This document shows, piece after piece, positions 27,702 to 37,969 of a stretch of DNA of 64,000 nt (position 1 is the first letter of the stretch; every line of letters starts with the position of its first letter). Position numbers and translations under genes: made by a program. Below the pieces are notes generated by a model. That model ran no database searches. It saw only the letters and a program-made list of their open reading frames with translations, and was not told the DNA's origin. Origin of the DNA: Methanothermobacter thermautotrophicus (lineage in GTDB: Archaea; Methanobacteriota; Methanobacteria; Methanobacteriales; Methanothermobacteraceae); the NCBI RefSeq assembly GCF_014889545.1, contig NZ_QKOF01000006.1:186001-250000 (forward strand), written 5' to 3'.

Positions 27702-27881
27702 CTAATCTGTTTCAATATAGATTCTGTGTTTGTCAAGGTCTATCCTTGTTATTTTTCCCTGGAACTCCTTTACAGAGTCCAGTATGTCAGTTGCCCTGAT
27801 CCCATCTTCAAGGACCTCAATGAATATAACGTCCTCCATGAGGAGGTCTCCACCTTCTGAGTAGAGGCTTGATTCACACAT
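27702..27881 (-). CDS. CooT-family small nickel-binding protein
   Basis: A 59-residue protein starting MCESSLYSEGGDLLMEDV and continuing IFIEVLEDGIRATDILDSVKE. This matches the CooT family: conserved Met-Cys at the N-terminus, where Cys2 binds nickel, and a small beta barrel. In Rhodospirillum CooT assists nickel insertion in carbon monoxide dehydrogenase. GGTGAAAGC precedes the ATG. It sits alone, divergent from the giant surface gene and convergent with mrt. A CooC-like ATPase occurs at 43-44 kb. The specific target here is unknown. Confidence 0.8.
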   Translation of the reverse strand: MCESSLYSEGGDLLMEDVIFIEVLEDGIRATDILDSVKEFQGKITRIDLDKHRIYIETD

Positions 27882-27923
27882 ATGCTTTCACCACACTTCA
27901 TATTGAGTTGGAGAGTATATTAT

Positions 27924-27957
27924 TTATACAATATAAATTTTTATACAATATAAATTT
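27924..27957 (-). promoter_or_regulatory. Two tandem 17-bp repeats forming the cooT promoter region
   Basis: TTATACAATATAAATTT is repeated exactly, head to tail, at 27924-27940 and 27941-27957. Read on the minus strand each copy carries a TATA-like AAATTTATATTG. It lies 43 nt before the cooT start. Duplication of the core promoter or of a regulator site. Confidence 0.55.
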
Positions 27958-27965
27958 TTTCATTA

Positions 27966-28064
27966 TTAATCATGTTCTTTTTCATGGATTACAGTAACCA
28001 TCTCTCCAGCCGCCATGGAACCCTGAACTCTTAAGGTCTTAATAAAGCTCCTGGGCCCCACCAC
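27966..28064 (-). other. Unassigned 32-codon frame upstream of cooT
   Basis: From GTG 28064 to tandem TAA stops, reading VVGPRSFIKTLRVQGSMAAG onward to HEKEHD. No ribosome binding site stands out and no family is recognised. It is either a gene remnant or chance. The rest of 27650-28146 holds only the cooT gene and the promoter for the giant gene. Confidence 0.15.
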
Positions 28065-28089
28065 AGCATGGCTGGACTACTTAACGCAA

Positions 28090-28098
28090 TATTTATCT
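28090..28098 (+). promoter_or_regulatory. TATA box of the giant surface-protein gene
   Basis: TATTTATCT, with transcription expected near 28118, about 30 nt before the ATG at 28147; GGAGGGG is the ribosome binding site. Confidence 0.5.
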
Positions 28099-28146
28099 AT
28101 TGGGACCCACAAAGACATATTACAATACACGTTTGGAGGGGAATCA

Positions 28147-31100
28147 ATGGATAAAAGCACAAGGATACTGACTAACATTATACTTTTGTCGGTTTTCTTC
28201 TCCCTTATAGGGGCAAATGTAGCGTATGATAATTCTTCAGAAGTAACTAGGATTTATGGAACAGTTTTTGACTGTAAAGGTAATGGCACCATTTCAGGAG
28301 CCAATGTAACAGCATATAATTCTAACTTTTCAGCATCCAATCTAACAGATGCAGATGGTAATTATGTTCTTCATGTGCCTGAAGATCTGAATTTAAGCGT
28401 GGTTGTAAAGTTCCCGGGACACCTTGAATCTTTTAAATCCATAAAAACCGGTAAAGATACAATTAACATGAATTTTACCCTTGGCCAGCCAGCTGTGACC
28501 ATAACAGCGCCCTTAGAGGCATTCATAAATGAGAACTTTCAGGTAAGCCTTACCTTTGATAACAATGCCACAACACCCGGATTTGGACCGATAGTTGAGC
28601 TCATATTACCCCCCGAGATAAGCTTCGTCAATGCAAATTACATGGGCTTCCCTGTGAATGTGGTTGATGCAGGAATATTCCCCTCCTCAGGAGAACTTTT
28701 AAACCCCCTCACAAGAAACACCACCACAGGAAACCCAGGCTATCGCCTGATAATCATCGAGTACCCCTTCGGAAGCTTTGCCCCTGACCAGCCACCAGCA
28801 ACCATAACAGCAAACATGAAAATGGCGCTGAATGCAAGCCTCGGCACCCCATTAAATATAACGGCGAGACCCATATTCAGGTTCGGCAATAACCCCCTCG
28901 ACGACCCATCAACTGATCCCCCTGTATACGGTGAGACTCAGCAGGCGAGCATAAAACCCACCGTCCTTAAAGTGAATAAAAGGGCCATACTTCATGAGGA
29001 TGAGACAGCCACCGGTCCTAATTATCCCTTTGACTTTGTAATAGATGTTGATGTGGCAGATGGCGCCACACTGCAGAACCTGACAATAACAGATTACCTG
29101 CCGGCTAATCTGCAGTTCATGGCGCTGATCGATAATGCGGGTGGTCAGAACATCAACCTGCCATCCACTGCAATACCCGGAGGAAACATTACAATAGCTT
29201 TCACTTCAGTAACCGGTGCACTGGGCACTGATAGAACAATAAAGTACCGGGTATATGCTCCAGAATTCGATAATAACACATTAAGTGTCCTTGATCCCAA
29301 TACGGGCTCTCATGTGAACGCCACCAATAATGTACAGGGAAAAGGATCCTATAACGGTACGGATGTATCATCAGCATCTAATTATACGGTTTACCTCAAA
29401 TCACTTGCAATACAGAAATCAGTAACCGACCTAAACGGGGGTTATATACGTCCATCAGATATTCTCCAGTACATTATTAACTTCCAGTTATCAGATTACT
29501 TCCAGATAAAGGACATAATAATAAACGATACCGTTGGAGACGGACAGTCCTTCCTCGAAGGCTTCACACCGATACTTGTCATAACAGAAGCAGGTAACAC
29601 CCTGAACATACCATTTGACCCGGAGAATTATCATGTGTATCACGATAATGCCACAGGAAAGTGGATAATAGTATTCAGGGTTTCAGATCAGCTGGTAAAC
29701 TCTGGATTGTCCGGTAACCTTACAGGCGGACTATATACCAACAGGAGCAGTAACCGGGGCGCCACAACAGGTTCAATAACATTCAGGACGGTAATTGACA
29801 TAGCATATGAGGACCCCTCAAATTATCCGCCAGGCCATCCTAACCTCAAATCAGGGGATTCCACATCCAACAGTGTGGATGTTGAGGCCAAACTAACCCA
29901 CAATGATCACAGGGTGGCTGATGGCAGCGGGGCAGGTGTCACCATAAACCTGCCAACAATCCGTAAGGAAATCTACGCAATAAATGGTGACATGGGTATA
30001 ACTCCGCCATATCCTGTAAGGCCAGGGGATAATGTAACATTTTCACTAAGGGTAAGTGTACCAACAACAAACCTCTGTAACTTCACAGTATCTGATTTCC
30101 TCCCGGTACCCTTCTTCAGGGCTGATCAGGTAACTACAAGTATATCTCAGGGAGACACCCCGCCCGGTGCAGGGGAATGGAGAATAGCATCCGATGATAC
30201 CTTATCAGCTTACCTCGGCAGATTACCTGATATAGAAGTAGACACATCAAACAACATGATCCGATTTAAATACGGGTCATTTAACAGTACGGACCAGACT
30301 GAACGGATAGTCCATATCCTGTTCACCGTAACAGCTACAGACGAACCCTTTGCAGATGAGTTATACTTAACAAATCAGATGTCTGTTGTTTATTATAACA
30401 GCTCCTGCGAATCATTTTCAGATACCGCGATACAGCAGATTTTAACCCAGGAGCCAGAACTCACACTCGATAAGAGGGTCAACGGCACCACTGGGTCAGG
30501 AACCATAGATCCAAAGGGGGATCTTACAGGTGCAGATGCAGGGGACATCATAACATATAATATAATAATAGAGAACACAGGGCACTGGAACGCATATAAC
30601 TTAACGGTGAGGGACAACCTGCCCCCCAAATTAACTTATCCAGTACTTATTAGTGTAATGGACGCTGATGGAAACCCTGTGGCCTATACCGGCGACCTTT
30701 TCACGACAGGAATAGTAATAGGCATGATTCCTGGCGGGGATAACGCTCCAGGCGGTAATGACACAATAATAATAAAATATACGGCGAGGATCTCTGCCGA
30801 TGCAAATCCAAGGGAGGCCCTTATCAACACGGCCAGAATCACATACTACGCGTCGACACCTGGAGGCCCAAATTTTGTTTCTGACCAGTCACTATATGAG
30901 GATAATGCGACCGTAATCATAGCGTCCCCAGAGGTAAGGAAGGATCTGATTTCAAGCACTGAACCCGGGACATCTGGCAGCAACCTCACCATCGGTGAGC
31001 AGGGGACCTTCGAGGTCACCATAAAACTTCCTGAGGGTGAGATCAGTAACCTTACGGTAACTGAAATATTACCCCCTGGTCTGAGATATGATGGGTACCA

Positions 31101-34100
31101 GGTAGACACAGCTGGATTCAATGGTACCTTACCCCCCTTAGCTGTGACCATAAATGGTAATAACATAACCTTCCTGTTCAATGGCACAACAACAGTATTC
31201 ACAGATAACAATAACAGTACAGATTCATTCAGGATCAATATTAATTTAACAGTTGAAAACAGTTCTTTAAATCCGCACATCCCAAAAATATCAAGAACAA
31301 ATAATGTAAAACTTGACTGGTATGGAAATTCTGGTTCCCCTCTAACCAGCACTTATGATTTCAGTATACTGCAGCCACTGCTCAACATCACAAAGACAGT
31401 AACACCAAATCCTGCAAGGGGAAGACAGACAGTTACTGTACGTTTCAATGTTACCAATAATGGTCTATCACCAGCATATAACATAACAGTTAGTGATGTT
31501 CTTAACTCAACTGTATTCAACCTGTCAACAGTAAATGCGGTTACAACACCAGCAGGTTTCACATACAGCTACAGTAACGGTACAGTTGAATACAGAGGCG
31601 GCACAATAAATGCCAATCAAACGGTTATCTTCGAATTCAGTGTAGTGCTAAATGATAATATCCGATCAAATTCAACATTCCCCAACATCGTAAATTTAAC
31701 ATATGATTCATTAGACCCATCAACAACACCAGATGCAGATAAAAGGGTCTATAATACATATGCCACAACAACATTAAGAACAGTTGCACCAGCCATATCA
31801 AAGACTGTTAATGCAACATCAGAACCTGACTCCACAGGGAACAACGTGATCATAGGGGAAGTCGTAACCTACAGGATTGATATAACAATCCCCGCAGGTG
31901 TAACAGCTGATGTGACAGTAAGGGACCCCATAGATGCAAGGTACATTGAATACATAACAGGAAGATCACTCATAAGCAGAAGCAGTGGAAACATAACTTC
32001 AGATGTATTCACATTCACCCAGGCAGGACTGGGAAACTTTGAGAGCATAACAGAAACCGGGACAAACCCGCTGCTTTTCTACCTTGGAAATATCACAAAC
32101 AACAATCCAACAGGTTCAAATGAGACAATAAGGCTCTTAATACAGGTTGTAGTTAAAAATAACGGCAACAACACTGCAGGAAGAACTATATCAAATACGG
32201 CCTACCTTGATTACAGGAACGATGCCGGAACTAATCTAAACACATCATCAACAGCCCCGGGTCTTACAGTGAGACTACCCTCCCTCTACGTTAACAAGAC
32301 AAGCAACCAGACAGTAGTAGATGGTGGCGGATCAGTAAAATTCACCCTCACAATAGGTAACACCGCAGGGTCAAACGTAGCTCCACTTTATGATTTAAAT
32401 GTCACAGACCTTCTGGATCCATGGTTCACGAACATAAGGGACATCACAGTAACAAAGAGTAACCCCTCAATAAACGTGACCTACAACCTGACAGGTAACA
32501 ATTTAACGGCCTACATTGACCGTCTTCTCCAGGGGCAGAGTGTCAACATAACATTAACGGCAGACCTGCGGGAAGACACCATATTCGGTTCAAACATACC
32601 TAACACCCTGGAGGTCAGGGCTACAAGTCTCCCTGGACCCCAAGGAACCAATGACACCACTCCAGGATATCCAGGAACCGTAACCGGTGAAAGAACAGGG
32701 GAAGGTGGAATAAACAACCTAAGGGCGACATCAACCATAACAATAAACTCAACACCCCCTTCCATAAACAAATTATTCCTTGATAACTCGAGCCTTAAGG
32801 AAAGCCCAATAGGAAACACCCTGACACATAAGATGGTAATATGGATCCCCAAAGGTAGAACAGGGAACCTTACAGTCATGGATATGATACCTACTGGTTT
32901 AGAGGCATCAAACTTCACCTACCTCATTGATCCATCCGTCCAGGCACAGTACCCCGACCCCACACCTGTCAGAGCAGGAAACACCTGGACAATAAACTTC
33001 GGAGAAGTTAACGCAACAGTAGCCGGGACCATCACCATATATTATAATATAACGGTACTGAACATCACACAGAACATAAATAATGTAATACTTGTAAACA
33101 ATGCAACCGTGACATACTACAATGGTACAGAGACCATAACAAGTCCATCCTCATCATCATCCGTAAAAATAGTGGAGCCAAAACTGGACATCCAGAAAAC
33201 CGGAACCGCCAACCTTAACCTGGGGGAAACATGCACATGGATCATCAGGATAGGACACAATGCAACAAGCACATCAAATGCCTATGATATTACAGTTGAG
33301 GATATTATACCCTCTGGAATGAGTTATGCTGAAACAGTGTCAATTCCACCCGGATGGAGTCTGGTAATACAGCCAGATAGGGTAATATACAGGGGCTCTG
33401 CAATCAACCTTGGAGATAACGCCACCATAATCTTCACGACCATTGTCGCTAATGACACATCCCTCGCAGGAAGAAACCTCACAAACAGAGTAAATATTAG
33501 CTACACATCACTTCCCGGTGAAATAGCCGGGGAAAGGATCTACACCGGAACAGCAGTTGCCAACACCCACATACTTGGAACAGACCTCGAAATCAGAAAG
33601 AATGCAACCAGACAATCACCAAATTATGGTGAAACCATAACATACACTGTCCTGGTGAGGAATAATGGTCCTGACAGTGCAGTGAACGTCGTGGTGGAGG
33701 ATAAACTACCCGCAGGAGTTGAATATCTGAGCCACACAACCTCAAGGGGAATATATGACCAGAATGCAGGGTTATGGAGTATAGGAAGCCTTAACCCATA
33801 CGAGATGGTCACTCTGAACATAACGGTCCGCATCAACGCAACAGGGACTATAATAAATTATGCAAATGTTACAAGCAACACAGCAGACACGAACACCACA
33901 AACAACAATAACTCATTCGCACTGGAAATACCAAAGGCATCTGACCTGGCAGTTATAAAAACAGTTGACAGGTCAAGCCCCTACAATGGTGAAACCATAA
34001 CATACACTGTCCTGGTGAGGAATAATGGTCCTGACAGTGCAGTGAACGTCGTGGTGGAGGACAGGCTACCTCATGGTCTTCTATTACAGTCCGTCACAGC

Positions 34101-36567
34101 CTCAAGGGGAACCTATAATTCGACAAGTGGTGTCTGGAGTGTTGGTGCTCTCAGCTACCTGGAAAATGCAACGCTGACAATAGTGGCAAGGGTTGTCTCA
34201 GATGGACTGATAACAAACGCTGCAAATGCAACATCAGAAAACTATGACCCTGCCCTGGAAAATAATAACGCGACAATTTATATAAACTCAATACCATCAG
34301 CTGACCTGAGGGTATTAAAGACGGTTAACAACTCAACACCCCTCTTTGGGGATTCAGTAACCTTCACGATAACAGTTGAGAACCTGGGACCAAGCAATGC
34401 GACAGGCGTAACCGTATCTGATGCACTTTCCCCAGGTCTTATTTACATTACCCATAACGCATCAAGGGGAACCTATAATTCGACAAGTGGTGTCTGGAGT
34501 GTTGGTGCTCTCAGCTACCTGGAAAATGCAACGCTGACAATAGTGGCAAGGGTTGTCTCAGATGGACTGATAACAAACGCTGCAAATGCAACATCAGAAA
34601 ACTATGACCCTGCCCTGGAAAATAATAACGCGACAATTTATATAAACTCAATACCATCAGCTGACCTGAGGGTATTAAAGACGGTTAACAACTCAACACC
34701 CCTCTTTGGGGATTCAGTAACCTTCACGATAACAGTTGAGAACCTGGGACCAAGCAATGCGACAGGCGTAACCGTATCTGATGCACTTTCCCCAGGTCTT
34801 ATTTACATTACCCATAACGCATCAAGGGGAACCTATAATTCGACAAGTGGTGTCTGGAGTGTTGGTGCTCTCAGCTACCTGGAAAATGCAACGCTGACAA
34901 TAGTGGCAAGGGTTAATCAGACAGGAACCCTTTTCAACCTTGCAAATGTAAACGGAATGCAACACGACCCACAACCAGATAATAACAATGCAATAATAAC
35001 TCTGAATTCACTCCCATCAACCGACCTTGCCATTACAAAGGTTGCCGATAAAAACAGGCTATACAATGGGGAATACCTCAACTTTACAATAACAGTGATA
35101 AATAATGGTCCGAACACGGCCACCTCTGTAAAAGTCTTTGATATAATACCCGCAGGTTTCTCCATTATATCCACTACATCCACCCAGGGGACATACAACG
35201 AATCAAATGGAACATGGTATATAGGTGCACTGGGAGTGGGTGAAAGCGCAACCCTAAGAATCTCAGTTAAGGCAATAAATGCAGGTTCATTTATAAATAC
35301 GGCTGATGTATCAGGTGCTGAAACAGATACCGACATGTCAAATAACAGGGACAGTGCATCCATCTTAGTGGATCCTGCGGCGGATCTTGGAATTGTGAAG
35401 GTGGTTAATCAGACAACTGTCGACTACTTGGATACTGTTAAGTTCACCTTAACCGTAAGGAATCTTGGGCCTGACAATGCAACAGGAGTTAATGTGACGG
35501 ATCAGCTGCCAAGTGGCCTGGAACTTTTAGGTTACTCTGCTTCGCAGGGAACATACGATAATGGGGTCTGGAGCGTCGGAGACCTTGCAAGTGGTGCCAT
35601 AGCAACCCTTGACATCATAGCAAGGGTCACTGGAAGCAATGTCACCATAGTGAATGTGGCGAATGTTTCAAGCAGTACGCATGATCAGGATGTGGCGAAT
35701 AACGTGGCTAATGTGACAATAAATGTTCCAGCTGCAGCAGATCTTGCCATAAACAAGACAGCTAATCAGACAACTGTCGACTACTTGGATACTGTTAAGT
35801 TCACCTTAACCGTAAGGAATCTTGGGCCTGACAATGCAACAGGAGTTAATGTGACGGATCAGCTGCCAAGTGGCCTGGAACTTTTAGGTTACTCTGCTTC
35901 GCAGGGAACATACGATAATGGGGTCTGGAGCGTCGGAGACCTTGCAAGTGGTGCCATAGCAACCCTTGACATCATAGCAAGGGTCACTGGAAGCAATGTC
36001 ACCATAGTGAATGTGGCGAATGTTTCAAGCAGTACGCATGATCAGGATTCCTCTAACAATGTGGCTAATGTGACTTTGAAAGTTAATCCACGGGCCGAGC
36101 TTAACATAACTAAGAAGGCTGATAGGAGGGCCGTGCGTGTTGGACAGAACGTTAAATTCACATTAACAGTGATAAACAGTGGCCCTGACACTGCACTCAA
36201 CACGACAGTCGTTGACAGGCTACCCGATTCAATGAGGTATGTTTCATCCAGTGCTACGGTTGGTTCATACAACCCGGTAACCGGCGTCTGGATGATAGGT
36301 GACCTGCCAGCGGGTTCAACAGCGGTCCTTGAAATAGTGGCCCAGATGATAAGGCGCGGCACATTCATCAACGTGGCAACGGTGAGCTCAGGCTCATCAA
36401 GCACAGGTAACAACACAACAGAGGTCGAAATTGAGGTCACAGAACCCTCACCGGGTCCAGGACCTTCACCAGGCAAGGTGCCGATGAAACCAACAGGAGC
36501 ACCACTGGCTTTGCTGGTGTTGGGAATACTCCTTGTTGCAGCAGGATACTTTAAAAGAAATGGATAG
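28147..36567 (+). CDS. Giant DUF11-repeat surface protein, adhesin-like, membrane-anchored
   Basis: A 2806-residue secreted protein. Residues 1-26 are a signal peptide (RILTNIILLSVFFSLIGANVA). Next comes a carboxypeptidase-regulatory-like domain (IYGTVFDCKGNGTISGANVTAY), followed by roughly twenty repeats of the DUF11 type, each with D-x-LP or D-x-P near its start and an N-x-A or N-T-A motif at its end (for example VVVEDKLPAGVEYLSHTTSRG, then YANVTSNTADTNTTNNN). Asn and Thr are very frequent and N-x-S/T sites are dense; cysteines are few. The C-terminus has a Pro/Gly linker (PSPGPGPSPGKVPMKPTG), one membrane helix (ALLVLGILLVAAGYF) and KRNG. Probably anchored in the membrane and spanning the pseudomurein wall. 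Several repeats are identical at DNA level. Confidence 0.9.
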   Translation: MDKSTRILTNIILLSVFFSLIGANVAYDNSSEVTRIYGTVFDCKGNGTISGANVTAYNSNFSASNLTDADGNYVLHVPEDLNLSVVVKFPGHLESFKSIKTGKDTINMNFTLGQPAVTITAPLEAFINENFQVSLTFDNNATTPGFGPIVELILPPEISFVNANYMGFPVNVVDAGIFPSSGELLNPLTRNTTTGNPGYRLIIIEYPFGSFAPDQPPATITANMKMALNASLGTPLNITARPIFRFGNNPLDDPSTDPPVYGETQQASIKPTVLKVNKRAILHEDETATGPNYPFDFVIDVDVADGATLQNLTITDYLPANLQFMALIDNAGGQNINLPSTAIPGGNITIAFTSVTGALGTDRTIKYRVYAPEFDNNTLSVLDPNTGSHVNATNNVQGKGSYNGTDVSSASNYTVYLKSLAIQKSVTDLNGGYIRPSDILQYIINFQLSDYFQIKDIIINDTVGDGQSFLEGFTPILVITEAGNTLNIPFDPENYHVYHDNATGKWIIVFRVSDQLVNSGLSGNLTGGLYTNRSSNRGATTGSITFRTVIDIAYEDPSNYPPGHPNLKSGDSTSNSVDVEAKLTHNDHRVADGSGAGVTINLPTIRKEIYAINGDMGITPPYPVRPGDNVTFSLRVSVPTTNLCNFTVSDFLPVPFFRADQVTTSISQGDTPPGAGEWRIASDDTLSAYLGRLPDIEVDTSNNMIRFKYGSFNSTDQTERIVHILFTVTATDEPFADELYLTNQMSVVYYNSSCESFSDTAIQQILTQEPELTLDKRVNGTTGSGTIDPKGDLTGADAGDIITYNIIIENTGHWNAYNLTVRDNLPPKLTYPVLISVMDADGNPVAYTGDLFTTGIVIGMIPGGDNAPGGNDTIIIKYTARISADANPREALINTARITYYASTPGGPNFVSDQSLYEDNATVIIASPEVRKDLISSTEPGTSGSNLTIGEQGTFEVTIKLPEGEISNLTVTEILPPGLRYDGYQVDTAGFNGTLPPLAVTINGNNITFLFNGTTTVFTDNNNSTDSFRININLTVENSSLNPHIPKISRTNNVKLDWYGNSGSPLTSTYDFSILQPLLNITKTVTPNPARGRQTVTVRFNVTNNGLSPAYNITVSDVLNSTVFNLSTVNAVTTPAGFTYSYSNGTVEYRGGTINANQTVIFEFSVVLNDNIRSNSTFPNIVNLTYDSLDPSTTPDADKRVYNTYATTTLRTVAPAISKTVNATSEPDSTGNNVIIGEVVTYRIDITIPAGVTADVTVRDPIDARYIEYITGRSLISRSSGNITSDVFTFTQAGLGNFESITETGTNPLLFYLGNITNNNPTGSNETIRLLIQVVVKNNGNNTAGRTISNTAYLDYRNDAGTNLNTSSTAPGLTVRLPSLYVNKTSNQTVVDGGGSVKFTLTIGNTAGSNVAPLYDLNVTDLLDPWFTNIRDITVTKSNPSINVTYNLTGNNLTAYIDRLLQGQSVNITLTADLREDTIFGSNIPNTLEVRATSLPGPQGTNDTTPGYPGTVTGERTGEGGINNLRATSTITINSTPPSINKLFLDNSSLKESPIGNTLTHKMVIWIPKGRTGNLTVMDMIPTGLEASNFTYLIDPSVQAQYPDPTPVRAGNTWTINFGEVNATVAGTITIYYNITVLNITQNINNVILVNNATVTYYNGTETITSPSSSSSVKIVEPKLDIQKTGTANLNLGETCTWIIRIGHNATSTSNAYDITVEDIIPSGMSYAETVSIPPGWSLVIQPDRVIYRGSAINLGDNATIIFTTIVANDTSLAGRNLTNRVNISYTSLPGEIAGERIYTGTAVANTHILGTDLEIRKNATRQSPNYGETITYTVLVRNNGPDSAVNVVVEDKLPAGVEYLSHTTSRGIYDQNAGLWSIGSLNPYEMVTLNITVRINATGTIINYANVTSNTADTNTTNNNNSFALEIPKASDLAVIKTVDRSSPYNGETITYTVLVRNNGPDSAVNVVVEDRLPHGLLLQSVTASRGTYNSTSGVWSVGALSYLENATLTIVARVVSDGLITNAANATSENYDPALENNNATIYINSIPSADLRVLKTVNNSTPLFGDSVTFTITVENLGPSNATGVTVSDALSPGLIYITHNASRGTYNSTSGVWSVGALSYLENATLTIVARVVSDGLITNAANATSENYDPALENNNATIYINSIPSADLRVLKTVNNSTPLFGDSVTFTITVENLGPSNATGVTVSDALSPGLIYITHNASRGTYNSTSGVWSVGALSYLENATLTIVARVNQTGTLFNLANVNGMQHDPQPDNNNAIITLNSLPSTDLAITKVADKNRLYNGEYLNFTITVINNGPNTATSVKVFDIIPAGFSIISTTSTQGTYNESNGTWYIGALGVGESATLRISVKAINAGSFINTADVSGAETDTDMSNNRDSASILVDPAADLGIVKVVNQTTVDYLDTVKFTLTVRNLGPDNATGVNVTDQLPSGLELLGYSASQGTYDNGVWSVGDLASGAIATLDIIARVTGSNVTIVNVANVSSSTHDQDVANNVANVTINVPAAADLAINKTANQTTVDYLDTVKFTLTVRNLGPDNATGVNVTDQLPSGLELLGYSASQGTYDNGVWSVGDLASGAIATLDIIARVTGSNVTIVNVANVSSSTHDQDSSNNVANVTLKVNPRAELNITKKADRRAVRVGQNVKFTLTVINSGPDTALNTTVVDRLPDSMRYVSSSATVGSYNPVTGVWMIGDLPAGSTAVLEIVAQMIRRGTFINVATVSSGSSSTGNNTTEVEIEVTEPSPGPGPSPGKVPMKPTGAPLALLVLGILLVAAGYFKRNG
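33626..34071 (+). repeat. 86-bp exact repeat inside the giant surface gene
   Basis: 33626-33711 is identical to 33986-34071, a 360-bp shift, the length of one protein repeat unit. The flanks have diverged. Confidence 0.9.
34102..34914 (+). repeat. Exact 360-bp tandem repeat, 2.26 copies, in the giant surface gene
   Basis: 34102-34461 and 34462-34821 are identical by line-by-line reading, and 34822-34914 begins a third copy that breaks off after 93 bp. Each copy encodes one 120-residue DUF11 unit. Lack of any silent change shows recent duplication or gene conversion. Confidence 0.95.
35406..36048 (+). repeat. 286-bp exact repeat in the giant surface gene
   Basis: 35406-35691 is identical to 35763-36048 (357-bp shift). 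Encodes two near-identical DUF11 units starting NQTTVDYLDTVKFTLTVRNL. Confidence 0.95.
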
Positions 36568-36614
36568 GGGGTTTATACCCCATTCAAATTTTTTTAAGTT
36601 CAAATTTTTCCTTT

Positions 36615-37910
36615 TCAGTCTTTGACAGAACCTTTTCCATGTTCTGAGGGGACATACCTTCCATTACCCTCAAACACTTCCCCATCTCTCATGACAACCC
36701 TGCCCCTGACGATGGTCATGACTGGTGTGCCTGTGTAACTGAAACCCTCAAAGGGGGTGTAGTGGGCCTTACTATAGAACTCATCTGACCTGATCCTGCC
36801 AGTTCCTTTAAGATCAACTATGGTAAAATCGGCATCCATGCCCTCACTTATCCTCCCCTTGGACCTCAAACCGAAGATTCTTGCAGGCTCCTCTGCAAGC
36901 ATCCTTCGTATGGTGGAAAGGGACATCCTCCCCTCGGAGACGAGGGTGAGCAACAGTTTAAGTACAACCTCAAGGTTGGGGATCCCTGGCGGCGCGTCCC
37001 AGACACCCTTCCTCTTTTCCTCGATACCGTGGGGGGCATGATCGGTTCCGATGGCATTGATCCTATCAAGGAATTCAGGATAAACCCGGCTCTCAGGCGG
37101 CCTCAGGGGCGGATTTGTTTTCACCATTGTCCCAAATCTTCTAAAGGCCCCTGAATCAAGCAGAAGGTGGTGTGGTGTGACCTCACATGTCACGTACTCC
37201 CTGAAGGGTTCAACAAGCTGAAGGGCCTTCACTGTGCTCAGATGACAGATGTGCACAGGGTGTTCATGGTGAATGGATAATGCCAGAACCTCGGCCACAG
37301 AGACCTCCTCTGCAAGGGGAGGTCTTGCAAGGGCATAGGCGGAGGGATCACTCCTATCCTTTAACTCCTTCATGGATTCCATGATCACATCCCTGTTCTC
37401 GCAGTGCACGGTGACCGGCACCGGGGATGATAGATTCTTAAGCTCTCTGAAGAGCCCGTCAACTGCACTGATCCCTGTGAGGTCCATGAATACCTTGAAG
37501 GAGGCCGGCATGAACTTGAGGATATCTTTCACGTCTGAAACACTTCTGAAACCGGCGTGTAGCCCAAAATCAACAGCACTCTTCCTTTCACCAATCCTTA
37601 TCTTCCTCTGGAATTCAGCAGCATTATCTGTCGGGGGAACCGTGTTTGGCATTTCAAGGACTGTGGCAAAGCCTCCATGGGCAGCCGCCATTGAACCAGT
37701 CCTGAAGTCCTCCTTGTACTTCAGTCCAGGGTCCCTGAAATGCACGTGGGAGTCGATGAGTCCTGGGAGCACGAAGTAGCCCTTCAGGTCAATCCTCTCT
37801 GAAGCATCAATCCTTCCACGGGATATCTGCACTATCTTCCCATCATCCACCCCTATATTCACGGTGAGGTCCCTGTTAACCCTGCAGTTCTCAAGTGAAA
37901 GATCAAACAT
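36615..37910 (-). CDS. pyrC: Dihydroorotase PyrC
   Basis: A 431-residue cyclic amidohydrolase that closes carbamoyl aspartate to dihydroorotate in pyrimidine synthesis. The metal motif is DSHVHFRDPG, then HCENRD, ICHLST and the catalytic-region GTDHAPH; also N-terminal GYFVLPGLID. I start at ATG 37910 (MFDLSLENCRV) close to GGTG; an ATG at 37925 would add five residues. It is divergent from the nucleotidyltransferase gene with only 59 bp between starts, so their promoters overlap. Confidence 0.93.
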   Translation of the reverse strand: MFDLSLENCRVNRDLTVNIGVDDGKIVQISRGRIDASERIDLKGYFVLPGLIDSHVHFRDPGLKYKEDFRTGSMAAAHGGFATVLEMPNTVPPTDNAAEFQRKIRIGERKSAVDFGLHAGFRSVSDVKDILKFMPASFKVFMDLTGISAVDGLFRELKNLSSPVPVTVHCENRDVIMESMKELKDRSDPSAYALARPPLAEEVSVAEVLALSIHHEHPVHICHLSTVKALQLVEPFREYVTCEVTPHHLLLDSGAFRRFGTMVKTNPPLRPPESRVYPEFLDRINAIGTDHAPHGIEEKRKGVWDAPPGIPNLEVVLKLLLTLVSEGRMSLSTIRRMLAEEPARIFGLRSKGRISEGMDADFTIVDLKGTGRIRSDEFYSKAHYTPFEGFSYTGTPVMTIVRGRVVMRDGEVFEGNGRYVPSEHGKGSVKD

Positions 37911-37940
37911 TCCGACACCATCCATTCATCTAGAAGTAAC

Positions 37941-37949
37941 CTTATTTAT
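37941..37949 (+). promoter_or_regulatory. TATA box giving a probably leaderless transcript
   Basis: CTTATTTAT centred about 25 nt before the ATG at 37970; no ribosome binding site stands before that ATG, so transcription may begin at the start codon. Confidence 0.45.
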
Positions 37950-37969
37950 CTCCCAGCAAGATTAATATT

